64,000 nt of DNA, from the NCBI GenBank assembly GCA_027077805.1, contig JALWTS010000030.1, positions 1 through 64,000 on the forward strand. Direction: 5' to 3'. Of this stretch, positions 1 to 8,302 are shown piece after piece (the first letter of the stretch is position 1; every line of letters begins with the position of its first letter). This DNA is from Gammaproteobacteria bacterium. Lineage in GTDB: Bacteria > Pseudomonadota > Gammaproteobacteria > JABHGC01. A program made the position numbers and the translations under genes. The notes under the pieces are model-generated. The model was not told where the DNA came from and made no database searches. It was given only the letters and a program-made list of their open reading frames with translations.

Positions 1-1
1 A

Positions 2-2722
2 TCCGGCTCTGATTTTTCTAAATTTTTGTTAATGCGGTTATTTTCAGAAGCAGGGAGTTCTATGCGACCGACGGATATGAAAATGTATTGTGAACAATTA
101 AAAGATCGTTTGTTAGCGTATCCTAATATTTCTAATATTAAATTAGAGGGTTTTTCGGATCATCAAATTCGGATAGAAATTCCTGCCCAAACCTTACGTC
201 AGTACGATATGAGTATGACCGATATTGCCAATATTATTAGCCAACAAAGTGTTAGCTTACCCATCGGTTCGGTTATTAATTCAGAGCAAGAATTATTATT
301 TCGCTTTTCCGATGAACGTCAATCACCGAGAGAATTTGCCAATGTCGTTGTCGCTTCGAGTGACAATGGGGCTGAAGTTTATTTAGGCGATATTGCCACT
401 ATTACCGATAGATTTGAAAAAGATGAAGACAAAATTTTGTTTAATGGTCAACGTGCTTGTTCACTGAAAGTAATGAAAACCAAAGAAGAAGATGCACTGA
501 CCATTATGTCAACCTTAAATCAAGCTTTAGCAGTCGAAGAACAAACGCAACCCCCAAAGGTCAGTTTCACCTTAACCAAAGATACCTCTTCCATTGTGAA
601 AGATCGCTTAAACATGCTCATTATCAATGGGATTGAAGGTTTAATTTTAGTCTTTTTTAGCTTGTGGTTGTTTTTTAACTACCGCTTTTCATTTTGGGTT
701 GCCATGGGTTTACCCGTTTCGTTTATGGCCAGCTTTTTTGTCATGGTATGGTTTGGTCATTCCATCAATATGATCAGTATGGTTGCCTTACTATTAGCCT
801 TAGGCTTATTAATGGATGATGCGATTGTCATTGCTGAAAATATTGCCAGTCATAGAGAACAAGGGAAATCGCCAGTCAATGCGACCATTGATGGGACGAT
901 CCAAGTCCTACCGGGGGTATTTTCCTCCTTTGTGACCAGTGTCTGTATTTTTGGCCCCTTATCATTTATTACGGGTGAAATTGGACAAGTGTTAAGAATT
1001 ATCCCAATTGTACTGATTATTACCTTAGCCGTGAGTTTAATTGAAGCATTTTTTATTTTGCCCAATCATTTAAATCATTCTTTAGATGGCAAAGATGAAA
1101 AACCTCATCCTTTCCGTCAAAAATTTGAAGCTCGTTTTGACGATGTCAAAGAAAATATCGTGGGTCGTTTAGTGGACTGGAGTATTATTAATCGCTATTT
1201 ATTTGCAGGAATGTTATTTGCTCTGTTTTTCGCATCCATCGGTATGCTGGCAGGTGGTCATCTGAAATTTGAGGCTTTTCCAGATATTGAAGGAAATGTG
1301 GTAGAAGCACGAGTATTGCTCGCCCAAGGAACGCCACTCAGCCGAACAGAAGACATTGTATTAAAAATCACCACCGCATTGGAAAAAGTCAGAAAAGACC
1401 GAGATCCCTTACAACCTGACGGTGAATCACTGATCAAAAATGTGACCATTCAATACGCTGAAAACAAAGATGCTTATGAACAAGGCCCACACCTTGCCAC
1501 TGTCACGGTGGATTTATTATCCACCGAAAAACGGAATACCAATATCGATGAATTAGTGAATCTCTGGCGTGCCGAAGTCGGTGATATTCCAGATATTATC
1601 AATATCAGCTATAAAGAACTCGAAATGAGTCCAGGAGGATTACCTATTGATATTCGACTCCAAGGCAATGACTTAGTCGCCTTAAAACAAGCGTCTATTG
1701 ATCTGCAAAATTGGCTGAGTGCTTATGAAGGAGTTTATGATATTAATGATGATTTACGTCCGGGGAAACCTGAAATTCACCTGCATTTAAAAGAAGGCGC
1801 AAAAATTTTAGGTTTGGATGCCAATGCCATTGCGACCCAATTACGTTCCGCATTTTTTGGTGATACGGCCGATGAAATTCAAGTCAATGCCGAAGCCTAT
1901 GAAATTGATGTCCGTTTAGACCCGAGGGATAGACGTAATCTTGCCGATTTAGAAGAATTTTATATTCGCTCACCTGAAGGGACATTTATTCCATTAAGAG
2001 TCGTCGCCGATATGGAATGGGGTCGTGGTTATGCTCGTTTACATCGGGTTAATGGTATGCGTACGGTAACCATTCAAGGTTATGTTGATACGAGTGTTGC
2101 CAACGCCAATGCCATTTTAAAACATACGGATAAACACTTTTTCTATGATTTTGAACAACGCCATCCCGGGGTAACCCGCTCGGTGCAAGGTCAAGCCAAA
2201 GAAAGTGAAAAAACCTCAAAATCAATGCGAATTGGTTTTGCCATTGGTTTATTAGGCATATTATCATTACTATCCTTTCAATTCCGTAACTATCGTGAAC
2301 CATTTATAGTGGCGGTGACCATTCCACTTGCCTTAATTGGCGTCGTCTGGGGTCATGTCTTAATGGGACTGGAATTATCCATGCCTAGTGTGGTTGGCTT
2401 TATTTCATTAGCGGGCATTGTGGTGAATGACTCAATCTTGCTGGTTGAGTTTATTAAAATTAAAATGAATGAAGGTTTATCTGCGGTAGAAGCGGCACAA
2501 CAAGCCAGTCGTGCCAGATTCCGAGCAGTATTACTCACCTCATTAACCACAATTGCGGGCTTATTACCCTTACTCTCGGAAACGAGCGTTCAAGCTCAAG
2601 TATTAATTCCATTGGTGACCAGTATTGTATTTGGTATGATGACTTCAACCATATTAGTCCTGTTTATGATTCCTTGTTTATACAGTATTTTACAAGATTT
2701 CCAACCTAAGCAAGGTCGGTGA
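2..2722 (+). CDS. RND-family efflux transporter permease subunit (5'-partial)
   Basis: Inner-membrane proton-driven pump subunit of the AcrB/MexB superfamily. The reading frame is open from base 2, so the gene begins before the window. A normal family member has about 1,030 residues; roughly the first 130, including TM1, are missing here. Visible are the first porter domain, the TM2-TM6 block with the paired acidic residues of TM4 (LLMDDAIVIAE), the second periplasmic porter/docking half, and the C-terminal TM block (GIVVNDSILLVEF). The TM4 Asp-Asp pair is the known proton relay. The substrate cannot be told from sequence. No membrane-fusion partner or outer-membrane channel is in the window; in this family they usually precede the pump gene, so they may lie to the left. 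A link to the peptide synthetase 20 kb away is possible but not supported. Confidence 0.9.
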   Translation, partial: SGSDFSKFLLMRLFSEAGSSMRPTDMKMYCEQLKDRLLAYPNISNIKLEGFSDHQIRIEIPAQTLRQYDMSMTDIANIISQQSVSLPIGSVINSEQELLFRFSDERQSPREFANVVVASSDNGAEVYLGDIATITDRFEKDEDKILFNGQRACSLKVMKTKEEDALTIMSTLNQALAVEEQTQPPKVSFTLTKDTSSIVKDRLNMLIINGIEGLILVFFSLWLFFNYRFSFWVAMGLPVSFMASFFVMVWFGHSINMISMVALLLALGLLMDDAIVIAENIASHREQGKSPVNATIDGTIQVLPGVFSSFVTSVCIFGPLSFITGEIGQVLRIIPIVLIITLAVSLIEAFFILPNHLNHSLDGKDEKPHPFRQKFEARFDDVKENIVGRLVDWSIINRYLFAGMLFALFFASIGMLAGGHLKFEAFPDIEGNVVEARVLLAQGTPLSRTEDIVLKITTALEKVRKDRDPLQPDGESLIKNVTIQYAENKDAYEQGPHLATVTVDLLSTEKRNTNIDELVNLWRAEVGDIPDIINISYKELEMSPGGLPIDIRLQGNDLVALKQASIDLQNWLSAYEGVYDINDDLRPGKPEIHLHLKEGAKILGLDANAIATQLRSAFFGDTADEIQVNAEAYEIDVRLDPRDRRNLADLEEFYIRSPEGTFIPLRVVADMEWGRGYARLHRVNGMRTVTIQGYVDTSVANANAILKHTDKHFFYDFEQRHPGVTRSVQGQAKESEKTSKSMRIGFAIGLLGILSLLSFQFRNYREPFIVAVTIPLALIGVVWGHVLMGLELSMPSVVGFISLAGIVVNDSILLVEFIKIKMNEGLSAVEAAQQASRARFRAVLLTSLTTIAGLLPLLSETSVQAQVLIPLVTSIVFGMMTSTILVLFMIPCLYSILQDFQPKQGR

Positions 2723-2832
2723 AGGTCGAGTGATTTTATGTCAACCGCCTAAGCCTAGTGCTTAAAGTATTTAAAATCAAAAAAATTTTATCTATGCTTA
2801 TAGTTACTAACGAAACCACCTGACAAAAAATA

Positions 2833-4014
2833 ATGAACACCGAAATTCTTTTATCCATTATCAAACACGCCAAAATTAATCATGAGCCTGAAATTGATTT
2901 GAGTTGGCAAGGTATTAAAGAATTACCCCCTGACATTGCGGAACTCACAGAAATTACAGACTTAGACCTCACGGGTAATCAACTGACGACACTCCCCCCT
3001 GAAATCGGTGAATTACGTCAATTAGAAAATTTGAATGTCAGTGACAATCAAATCACCAAACTTCCCAATAAAATTCGTTGTTTAGAACGATTACAGAAAA
3101 TTGACTTAAGTAAAAACCAACTGACGACCTTGCCACCAGGGGTTGGCCAACTGGAGAAGTTAACCGAATTCGATGTCAATCATAATCAAATTACCCAACT
3201 ACCCGCTGAAATTGGCCATTTAAAGAATGTATTGTGGATGGATTTAAGCCATAATTTGTTAAGAACGATTCCGCCTGAAATCGGGCAAATGTCTCGATTA
3301 GGTGAATTAAATTTAAGCCATAATAAACTGAGTAAGTTAATTGTTGGCTTGTCGCAACTCTCTCAACTGCAATGGTTAGATTTGAGTGATAACCAATTAG
3401 TGAATACCCCACCTAGACTAGAACAGTTATCTCGTCTGGGTTATTTAGATTTACGCAATAATTTATTAACGCAACCACCGCCAAAAATAGAACAACTGAC
3501 TCAATTACGTTGGTTAGACTTACGAGGCAACCGTCTCACCACATTACCCGCTAATATTGCTAATTTATCACAACTTCGCTGGTTGGATATTAGTCGCAAC
3601 CAAGTTAGACATTTACCTGATGAGATTACCCAATTAGTGCAACTGAATGAGCTTTATATCAGTGATAACTTACTCACCCATTTGCCCGCTAAAATTGCCC
3701 AACTTGCTCAATTAAAAAAATTGGACGTAAGTCGTAATCAAATTGGTCAATTACCCCCTGAAATTGTCAAATTACAACAATTAAGTGAGTTGTACTTAAG
3801 TCGTAATAAAATTAAGCATTTACCACCAAGAATTGTGCATTTATCCGAACTAAAAAAATTACATCTCAATTGGAATCCCTTAAGAAAATTACCTAGCAAA
3901 GTATATGACTTGCCTCATTTGGAAGAACATGATCTCTATCGGCCGTTGTTCCAAACCTTGCTGAATATTTCACAAATGCTTTTGGATAAAATACAAGGTC
4001 AAAATAAAAAATAA
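2833..4014 (+). CDS. Leucine-rich repeat protein
   Basis: A 393-residue protein made almost entirely of about 15 tandem leucine-rich repeats of 23 residues, with a consensus like LxxLPPEIxxLxxLxxLDLSxN. These form a curved solenoid used for protein-protein contacts. Only about 20 residues at the N-terminus and 50 at the C-terminus (after LRKLPSKVYDLPHLEEHDL) lie outside the repeats. I see no signal peptide, membrane segment, GTPase (Roc) or kinase domain, so it is probably cytoplasmic and its partner is unknown. The ATG at 2833 has no obvious Shine-Dalgarno sequence. It lies between the RND pump and ampG on the same strand, with gaps of 110 and about 45 bases. An effector or scaffold role is possible but there is no evidence for either. 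Confidence 0.9.
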   Translation: MNTEILLSIIKHAKINHEPEIDLSWQGIKELPPDIAELTEITDLDLTGNQLTTLPPEIGELRQLENLNVSDNQITKLPNKIRCLERLQKIDLSKNQLTTLPPGVGQLEKLTEFDVNHNQITQLPAEIGHLKNVLWMDLSHNLLRTIPPEIGQMSRLGELNLSHNKLSKLIVGLSQLSQLQWLDLSDNQLVNTPPRLEQLSRLGYLDLRNNLLTQPPPKIEQLTQLRWLDLRGNRLTTLPANIANLSQLRWLDISRNQVRHLPDEITQLVQLNELYISDNLLTHLPAKIAQLAQLKKLDVSRNQIGQLPPEIVKLQQLSELYLSRNKIKHLPPRIVHLSELKKLHLNWNPLRKLPSKVYDLPHLEEHDLYRPLFQTLLNISQMLLDKIQGQNKK

Positions 4015-4060
4015 TCACAATCACCCTATGACTATCATTTAATTGGTTATTTTATCCTTT

Positions 4061-5593
4061 ATGCCAGAACCCGATAATCCCATGTCACCTTACCTACAAC
4101 CTAATGTCATCGTTTTATTATTTCTAGGCTTTTCTGCGGGTATTCCGATTTTATTAATATTTTCCAGCTTATCATTATGGTTGCGTGAAGCTGGGGTTGA
4201 TCGAGCCTCGGTAACTTTTTTTAGTTGGGCAGCCCTTGGCTATTCTTTTAAATTTGTTTGGGCCCCTTTAGTTGATAAATTACCGTTACCATTTTTAACG
4301 AATTATTTCGGCAGACGTCGAGCTTGGTTATTCCTCTCACAACTCAGTATTATTACTGCCATTGTATGTATGGCAATCACCGATCCCAGCCTAGGTGAAC
4401 ATAATCTAACCCTAATGGCGTTAGCAGCAGTGTTATTAGGCTTTTCCTCTGCGACTCAAGATATTGTCATCGATGCCTACAGAATCGAATCTGCCTCATC
4501 CGAACAACAAGCCATGTTATCGGCGAGTTATATTGCAGGTTATCGTATTGCCATGATCGTCGCAGGTGCTGGCGCCTTATATTTAGCGGAATATTTTGGC
4601 AGTTCAGCTACTCACTATTCTTATACGGCATGGCAACTGACCTATTTAGGCATGGCAATGGTCATGCTAATTGGCATTATGACGACTTTGATGATTAAAG
4701 AACCCCAAAACCAACGTAATCACTATGATTACCACACGTTAGATTATTTAAGATTTTTGGGCTTATTTGTGATGATTGTCTTAGGTTTTATTAGTGTATT
4801 TTATGTGAGTCGTGATCCTACCACTCTACTAAAAACGGCGTTAATCAATGATTTTCGTTTGAATAAAGCCTTTGCGGGATTTTTGGTGGAAAGTTTACGT
4901 TTGCTTACGGCATTTGCGTGTGCTGGCTTAGTAGCGAGATTATTCGTACAGCTAAAATTTGCGAATCAAACAATGGTACAAACCACTTATATCCAACCCA
5001 TGACGGATTTTTTTCAACGCTATGGTTTAAAAACTGCCTTATTATTACTCACATTAGTTGGATTTTATCGCATGTCTGATATTGTCTTAGGTGTCATTTC
5101 TAATGTCTTTTATCAAGATATAGGCTTTAACAAACAAGAAATTGCCTCAATTACGAAAACCTTTGGCTTAGTTATGACCATTTTTGGCGGGTTTGTTGGG
5201 GGTATTTTATCGATACGTTATGGTGTGATGCGAATTTTACTTTTGGGTGCGGTATTATCGGCTGCCACTAATTTATTATTTATGCGACTCGCCTCGATTG
5301 GTCATGATCTTACCGTATTCACTATAGTTATTGCCGTAGATAATCTAAGTGCCGGTTTAGCCAGTGCTGCTTTTATTGCCTTTTTATCCAGCTTAACCAA
5401 TATTTCCTTTACGGCAGTGCAATATGCCATTTTTAGTTCACTAATGACCTTATTTCCTAAATTATTAGGCGGTTATTCAGGAACAATTGTAGAAAGTGTT
5501 GGTTATGGTCAATTTTTTCTATTGACCACCTTACTCGGCTTACCTGTCTTAGTATTAGTGAAATTAACTGAGAAATTATTAGTAAAAAATTAG
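4061..5593 (+). CDS. ampG: AmpG-type muropeptide permease (MFS, PAT family)
   Basis: Major-facilitator transporter of the AmpG type, which imports GlcNAc-anhydro-muramyl peptides from the periplasm for cell-wall recycling and, where ampC/ampR exist, beta-lactamase induction. Family signatures seen: LxGFSAGIPxLLIFSSLSLWLREAG at the first membrane span, SFKFVWAPLVDKL, the RRRAW loop, and ATQDIVIDAYRIE. About 510 residues with 12-14 hydrophobic segments, close to the usual 490. The frame is open to a TTG at 4043; I chose the ATG at 4061, and the ATG at 4082 is also possible since neither has a clear ribosome binding site. The last 15 bases overlap the 3' end of the convergent small gene on the other strand. 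Confidence 0.85.
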   Translation: MPEPDNPMSPYLQPNVIVLLFLGFSAGIPILLIFSSLSLWLREAGVDRASVTFFSWAALGYSFKFVWAPLVDKLPLPFLTNYFGRRRAWLFLSQLSIITAIVCMAITDPSLGEHNLTLMALAAVLLGFSSATQDIVIDAYRIESASSEQQAMLSASYIAGYRIAMIVAGAGALYLAEYFGSSATHYSYTAWQLTYLGMAMVMLIGIMTTLMIKEPQNQRNHYDYHTLDYLRFLGLFVMIVLGFISVFYVSRDPTTLLKTALINDFRLNKAFAGFLVESLRLLTAFACAGLVARLFVQLKFANQTMVQTTYIQPMTDFFQRYGLKTALLLLTLVGFYRMSDIVLGVISNVFYQDIGFNKQEIASITKTFGLVMTIFGGFVGGILSIRYGVMRILLLGAVLSAATNLLFMRLASIGHDLTVFTIVIAVDNLSAGLASAAFIAFLSSLTNISFTAVQYAIFSSLMTLFPKLLGGYSGTIVESVGYGQFFLLTTLLGLPVLVLVKLTEKLLVKN

Positions 5594-5809
5594 ATTTGAA
5601 CAGAAAAAGTGATCAAGCAAGGAGGCATCGCCTCCTTGCCCTAAATGTTGCCCTAAGTCTTTTAAGGCTTGCTGAATGTTTTGTTTGGCTCTAAAGCGTT
5701 GGGTTTGACGACTTTCTTGATGAGCACCCCCTTTACGCAACAAAGGGGAACGTGCCACCGAATTTCGTGGTTTATTGAGTTTTACTTTAATTTTTACTTT
5801 GGTTTTCAT
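5579..5809 (-). CDS. Small basic protein, function unknown
   Basis: A 76-residue, strongly basic N-terminal protein (Lys/Arg-rich first 45 residues, with the stretch NSVARSPLLRKGGAHQ) ending in a hydrophobic tail. I do not recognise a named family, but the SPLLRKGG-type motif looks like a conserved small-protein signature rather than random translation. A good ribosome binding site (AAAGGAAAG, about 6 bases before the ATG at 5809) supports expression. It converges on ampG and the two coding regions overlap by 15 bases. A 10-bp perfect hairpin falls inside its C-terminal codons. Nucleic-acid binding would fit the charge but is only a guess. Confidence 0.6.
   Translation of the reverse strand: MKTKVKIKVKLNKPRNSVARSPLLRKGGAHQESRQTQRFRAKQNIQQALKDLGQHLGQGGDASLLDHFFCSNLIFY
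5617..5639. other. Perfect hairpin in the ampG/small-gene convergent overlap
   Basis: Inverted repeat GCAAGGAGGC-ATC-GCCTCCTTGC: 10-bp perfect stem, 3-base loop. It begins 24 bases after the ampG stop, inside the 3' end of the convergent small gene. It could end ampG transcripts, but no T-run follows directly on the plus strand; on the minus strand TTTTT occurs about 10 bases later. One arm contains AGGAGG, so the stem would hide a Shine-Dalgarno-like sequence. Confidence 0.5.
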
Positions 5810-5891
5810 AATGACTTTCCTTTTGATTATTAATTTATTTTCATTTCAACCTTTCATACATACGACTTGTTTTAAACTTATCAAGATTCTA

Positions 5892-7115
5892 CTATATCTC
5901 ATCATCCCGATAAAAATCCCACCAAACTTGAAATACCTCCACCAAATAATGTCGTGCTTGTAATACTCTCGTATAACCCACTCGCTCTTCTTCCATACCA
6001 CGAATGACTACCGCTAAACGACGATTAAACTGTTTTAATTCTCGCATGGCAGGTGAAAAACTTTTCACACTTTTGGTATCATTAGAACTAATGACATCAA
6101 TAATATCAATAAAGCCTGATCCAGCCTGCCATTCCCGTTTAATTTCCGCGGCAGAAAACCAAGGTTTCATATTGTCCACATCAAAGAAAAACACTCGAAC
6201 CCACTCTTTTTCTTCGGCCGGCATGCTTTTGAGCATGCCGGCCGCTTCATGTAATTCATTTATCACAGGATCATTCCGATCCGCTTTGGATTTCTTGGAC
6301 GTTTCTGCTTGTGCTTGCGTTTGACTTTGTTGTTTTTCTCGTTCTATGGCCAATTTTTCCTGAAAATTACGCATGGCTTGGTTAATCGTGTCTATTTTGT
6401 TCTCAGAACTTTCTTTTGCTTGCAATAAATCGCTCTCAATAAGAGGTGTCCGTTGTAAGGGCGTCATTTTAACGGTGCCTTCGGTTTCAATGTCAGGTCC
6501 AGGCGTTGGGGTTGCGACTTGATTTTCAGTTTTGCTTTGAGTGTCTTCCCGAGTACGAAACAATCGGTCTTCTAAACTACTTGGCGATGCTTTCGGTTTG
6601 CTTGGTCGTCTTACTTTAGAAGGAGATAGCTGCCCTAAATCACTGGCATCCGTTGTCGCATCCATTACCGATAAATCGGGTTGACTCATCGACCGATCAA
6701 TCACAGGGACATGATGATTATCACTCGCAGTATCCATGACCGTTTCAGCATTATCATCAACTTCATCAGTCACATCGATTTTCGCATTAGTCTTTCTATC
6801 CACTCGAACTTTACGACCATCCCCTTGAAAAAAGGTAAATGGTGTGGTTGATTCTGACTCAACATCACCATAATGAGAATCTAAAATATCATGCTCACTA
6901 CTATTTTGTACTTCTGCGACAGATAAAGGGAATTTAATTTCGGTTTTTATCTCAATATAAGGCTCATCGGCATCATGATGTTTCGTCACTTCAACAGCTT
7001 GACCTTGCATTTTCACTTCTTTTAAAAACTCACTGAGAGTATTTAACATTTGACTGACACTCTCTGATCCTGAAGAAGGAGAGCCTTGAGTTTTCGTATC
7101 GTCCACACTCATCAT
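5892..7115 (-). CDS. Unrecognised acidic protein with coiled coil and conserved-looking C-terminus
   Basis: A 407-residue protein I cannot assign. Residues 1-45 look helical (SESVSQMLNTLSEFLKEV), followed by an acidic, Ser/Thr/Pro-rich low-complexity region to about 230. A Gln/Glu/Lys-rich segment at about 240-285 should form a coiled coil. A folded, tryptophan-containing C-terminal part (about 295-407, with VRVFFFDVDNMKPWFSAAE and VEVFQVWWDFYRDDE) completes it. No signal peptide or membrane span. The start is ATG-ATG at 7115/7112 after CAGGTG. A 40-aa membrane microprotein gene lies 47 bases upstream on the same strand and may be co-transcribed. A GC-rich perfect hairpin sits within the coding region. 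Large parts look disordered, as in scaffold or adaptor proteins, but no role can be stated. Confidence 0.8.
   Translation of the reverse strand: MMSVDDTKTQGSPSSGSESVSQMLNTLSEFLKEVKMQGQAVEVTKHHDADEPYIEIKTEIKFPLSVAEVQNSSEHDILDSHYGDVESESTTPFTFFQGDGRKVRVDRKTNAKIDVTDEVDDNAETVMDTASDNHHVPVIDRSMSQPDLSVMDATTDASDLGQLSPSKVRRPSKPKASPSSLEDRLFRTREDTQSKTENQVATPTPGPDIETEGTVKMTPLQRTPLIESDLLQAKESSENKIDTINQAMRNFQEKLAIEREKQQSQTQAQAETSKKSKADRNDPVINELHEAAGMLKSMPAEEKEWVRVFFFDVDNMKPWFSAAEIKREWQAGSGFIDIIDVISSNDTKSVKSFSPAMRELKQFNRRLAVVIRGMEEERVGYTRVLQARHYLVEVFQVWWDFYRDDEI
6215..6244. repeat. GC-rich 13-bp perfect inverted repeat inside a CDS
   Basis: Arms CGGCCGGCATGCT and AGCATGCCGGCCG separated by TTTG, in otherwise A+T-rich DNA. 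It lies in frame within the 407-aa gene, covering codons near residues 291-300 (AAGMLKSMPAE). No T-run follows, so it is not a standard terminator. Confidence 0.8.
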
Positions 7116-7162
7116 TACACCTGTTTATAGTTTATCCGCGGAATTTGGCAATCGACTTGACA

Positions 7163-7285
7163 TCATACTAACATTAATGTTGCGATCACTGAACCAAATG
7201 CTAATATAGCAACACCAAGAAAAATAACCACTAAAATTCGTTCAGTGGTTGATAAAAAAGAAAAACTTTGAAATAGTTTTTTCAT
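7163..7285 (-). CDS. 40-aa single-span membrane microprotein
   Basis: A short open frame of 40 codons, ATG at 7285 and TGA at 7163-7165. It has a good ribosome binding site (AAGGAT, 5 bases before the ATG). The product starts MKKLFQSFSF, then STTER, and continues as one unbroken hydrophobic segment of about 24 residues (IFLGVAILAFGSVIATLMLV at the end), so a single membrane helix with a short positively charged cytoplasmic N-terminus is expected. It precedes the 407-aa gene by 47 bases on the same strand, suggesting a two-gene unit. No family recognised. Confidence 0.6.
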   Translation of the reverse strand: MKKLFQSFSFLSTTERILVVIFLGVAILAFGSVIATLMLV

Positions 7286-7371
7286 AAAAGATCCTTAATC
7301 CTTTCTCTTTATAAATTACAATAGACCAAAATAATACAAAAATGTTTTAAATTCATTAAAATCTAGCCATT

Positions 7372-8250
7372 ATGCGTGCTTTTATTATTAAATCTTTACT
7401 TTATTTTTTTTCATGGTGGCCATTATCTTGGAATCATCGCTTTGGCACTCTGATTGGCTGGTTATATTGGATCATTCCAAATAAAATTAAACACACTATC
7501 CGTCAGAATATCAAGCATTGTTTTCCTCAATTAAGCTCAGAACAACAACAGCGATTAATTGACCAAAGTTTAATTGAAATGGGCAAAAACGTCACGGAAA
7601 TGGGGGTATTTTGGTTATGGCCTACTGAAAAAACTTTGGCATTAATTACCAAAATTTCAGGAAAAGATATTTTAGATCAAGCCATACAACAAAATAAAGG
7701 GGTCATTTTAGCCGCACCACATTTCGGTGCTTGGGAATTATTAGGCTTATATTGTGGGCAACATTATCCCTTAACGGCACTATATCGCCCACCGAGAATT
7801 ACCGCACTTGACCAACTGATCCGCTCAGCGAGACAACGCTCAGGGGCAAAATTAGTGCCAACCGATGCCCAAGGGATGAAACAATTAATCAGAGATTTAA
7901 AACAAAATGGTTTGATTGGCATTTTACCCGATCAAGAACCTAAAAAAGGCAAAGGCATCTTTGCCCCATTTTTTAATCAGCCTGCTTATACTATGATTTT
8001 ATTATCGAAATTAGCTCAAAAAAATCAAAGTCCTGTCGTTTTTGCCTTGACGGAACGCTTGCCTAAGGCACAAGGTTATCATTTACATTTTATTGCCGCT
8101 GACCCTAAAATTTATGACCATGAGATGGAAATATCTGCCACTGCCTTAAATCAAGGTGTAGAGCAATGTGTCATGCGATGTCCCGCACAATATCAATGGA
8201 GTTACAAACGATTTCGCCATCAACCCGATCCAAACAAAAAAATATATTAA
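7372..8250 (+). CDS. LpxL/HtrB-family lipid A biosynthesis acyltransferase
   Basis: A 292-residue inner-membrane acyltransferase of the lysophospholipid/lauroyl acyltransferase family, which adds secondary acyl chains to lipid A on the cytoplasmic face. Evidence: N-terminal hydrophobic anchor (SLLYFFSWWPLSW), the early motif in which RxNIKHCFPQL resembles the usual RxNLxxCFP, the catalytic HxxxxE motif as PHFGAWE at about residue 122, and the later segment GLIGILPDQEPKKGKGIFAPFF with the family's DQ and PFF elements. Length fits the family (290-310). I cannot separate LpxL from LpxM or LpxP activity. The gene converges on ffh and is preceded by no strong ribosome binding site. Confidence 0.85.
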   Translation: MRAFIIKSLLYFFSWWPLSWNHRFGTLIGWLYWIIPNKIKHTIRQNIKHCFPQLSSEQQQRLIDQSLIEMGKNVTEMGVFWLWPTEKTLALITKISGKDILDQAIQQNKGVILAAPHFGAWELLGLYCGQHYPLTALYRPPRITALDQLIRSARQRSGAKLVPTDAQGMKQLIRDLKQNGLIGILPDQEPKKGKGIFAPFFNQPAYTMILLSKLAQKNQSPVVFALTERLPKAQGYHLHFIAADPKIYDHEMEISATALNQGVEQCVMRCPAQYQWSYKRFRHQPDPNKKIY

Positions 8251-8302
8251 CTTTTTTGACTCCGGTTGGCATCAACATTACGGTTGTTTACTGCCAATTC
8301 AA

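Noticed and set aside
6004-6324. 106-codon plus-strand frame opposite the 407-aa gene
   Set aside because: Shadow of the minus-strand gene; no start signal and no recognisable product.
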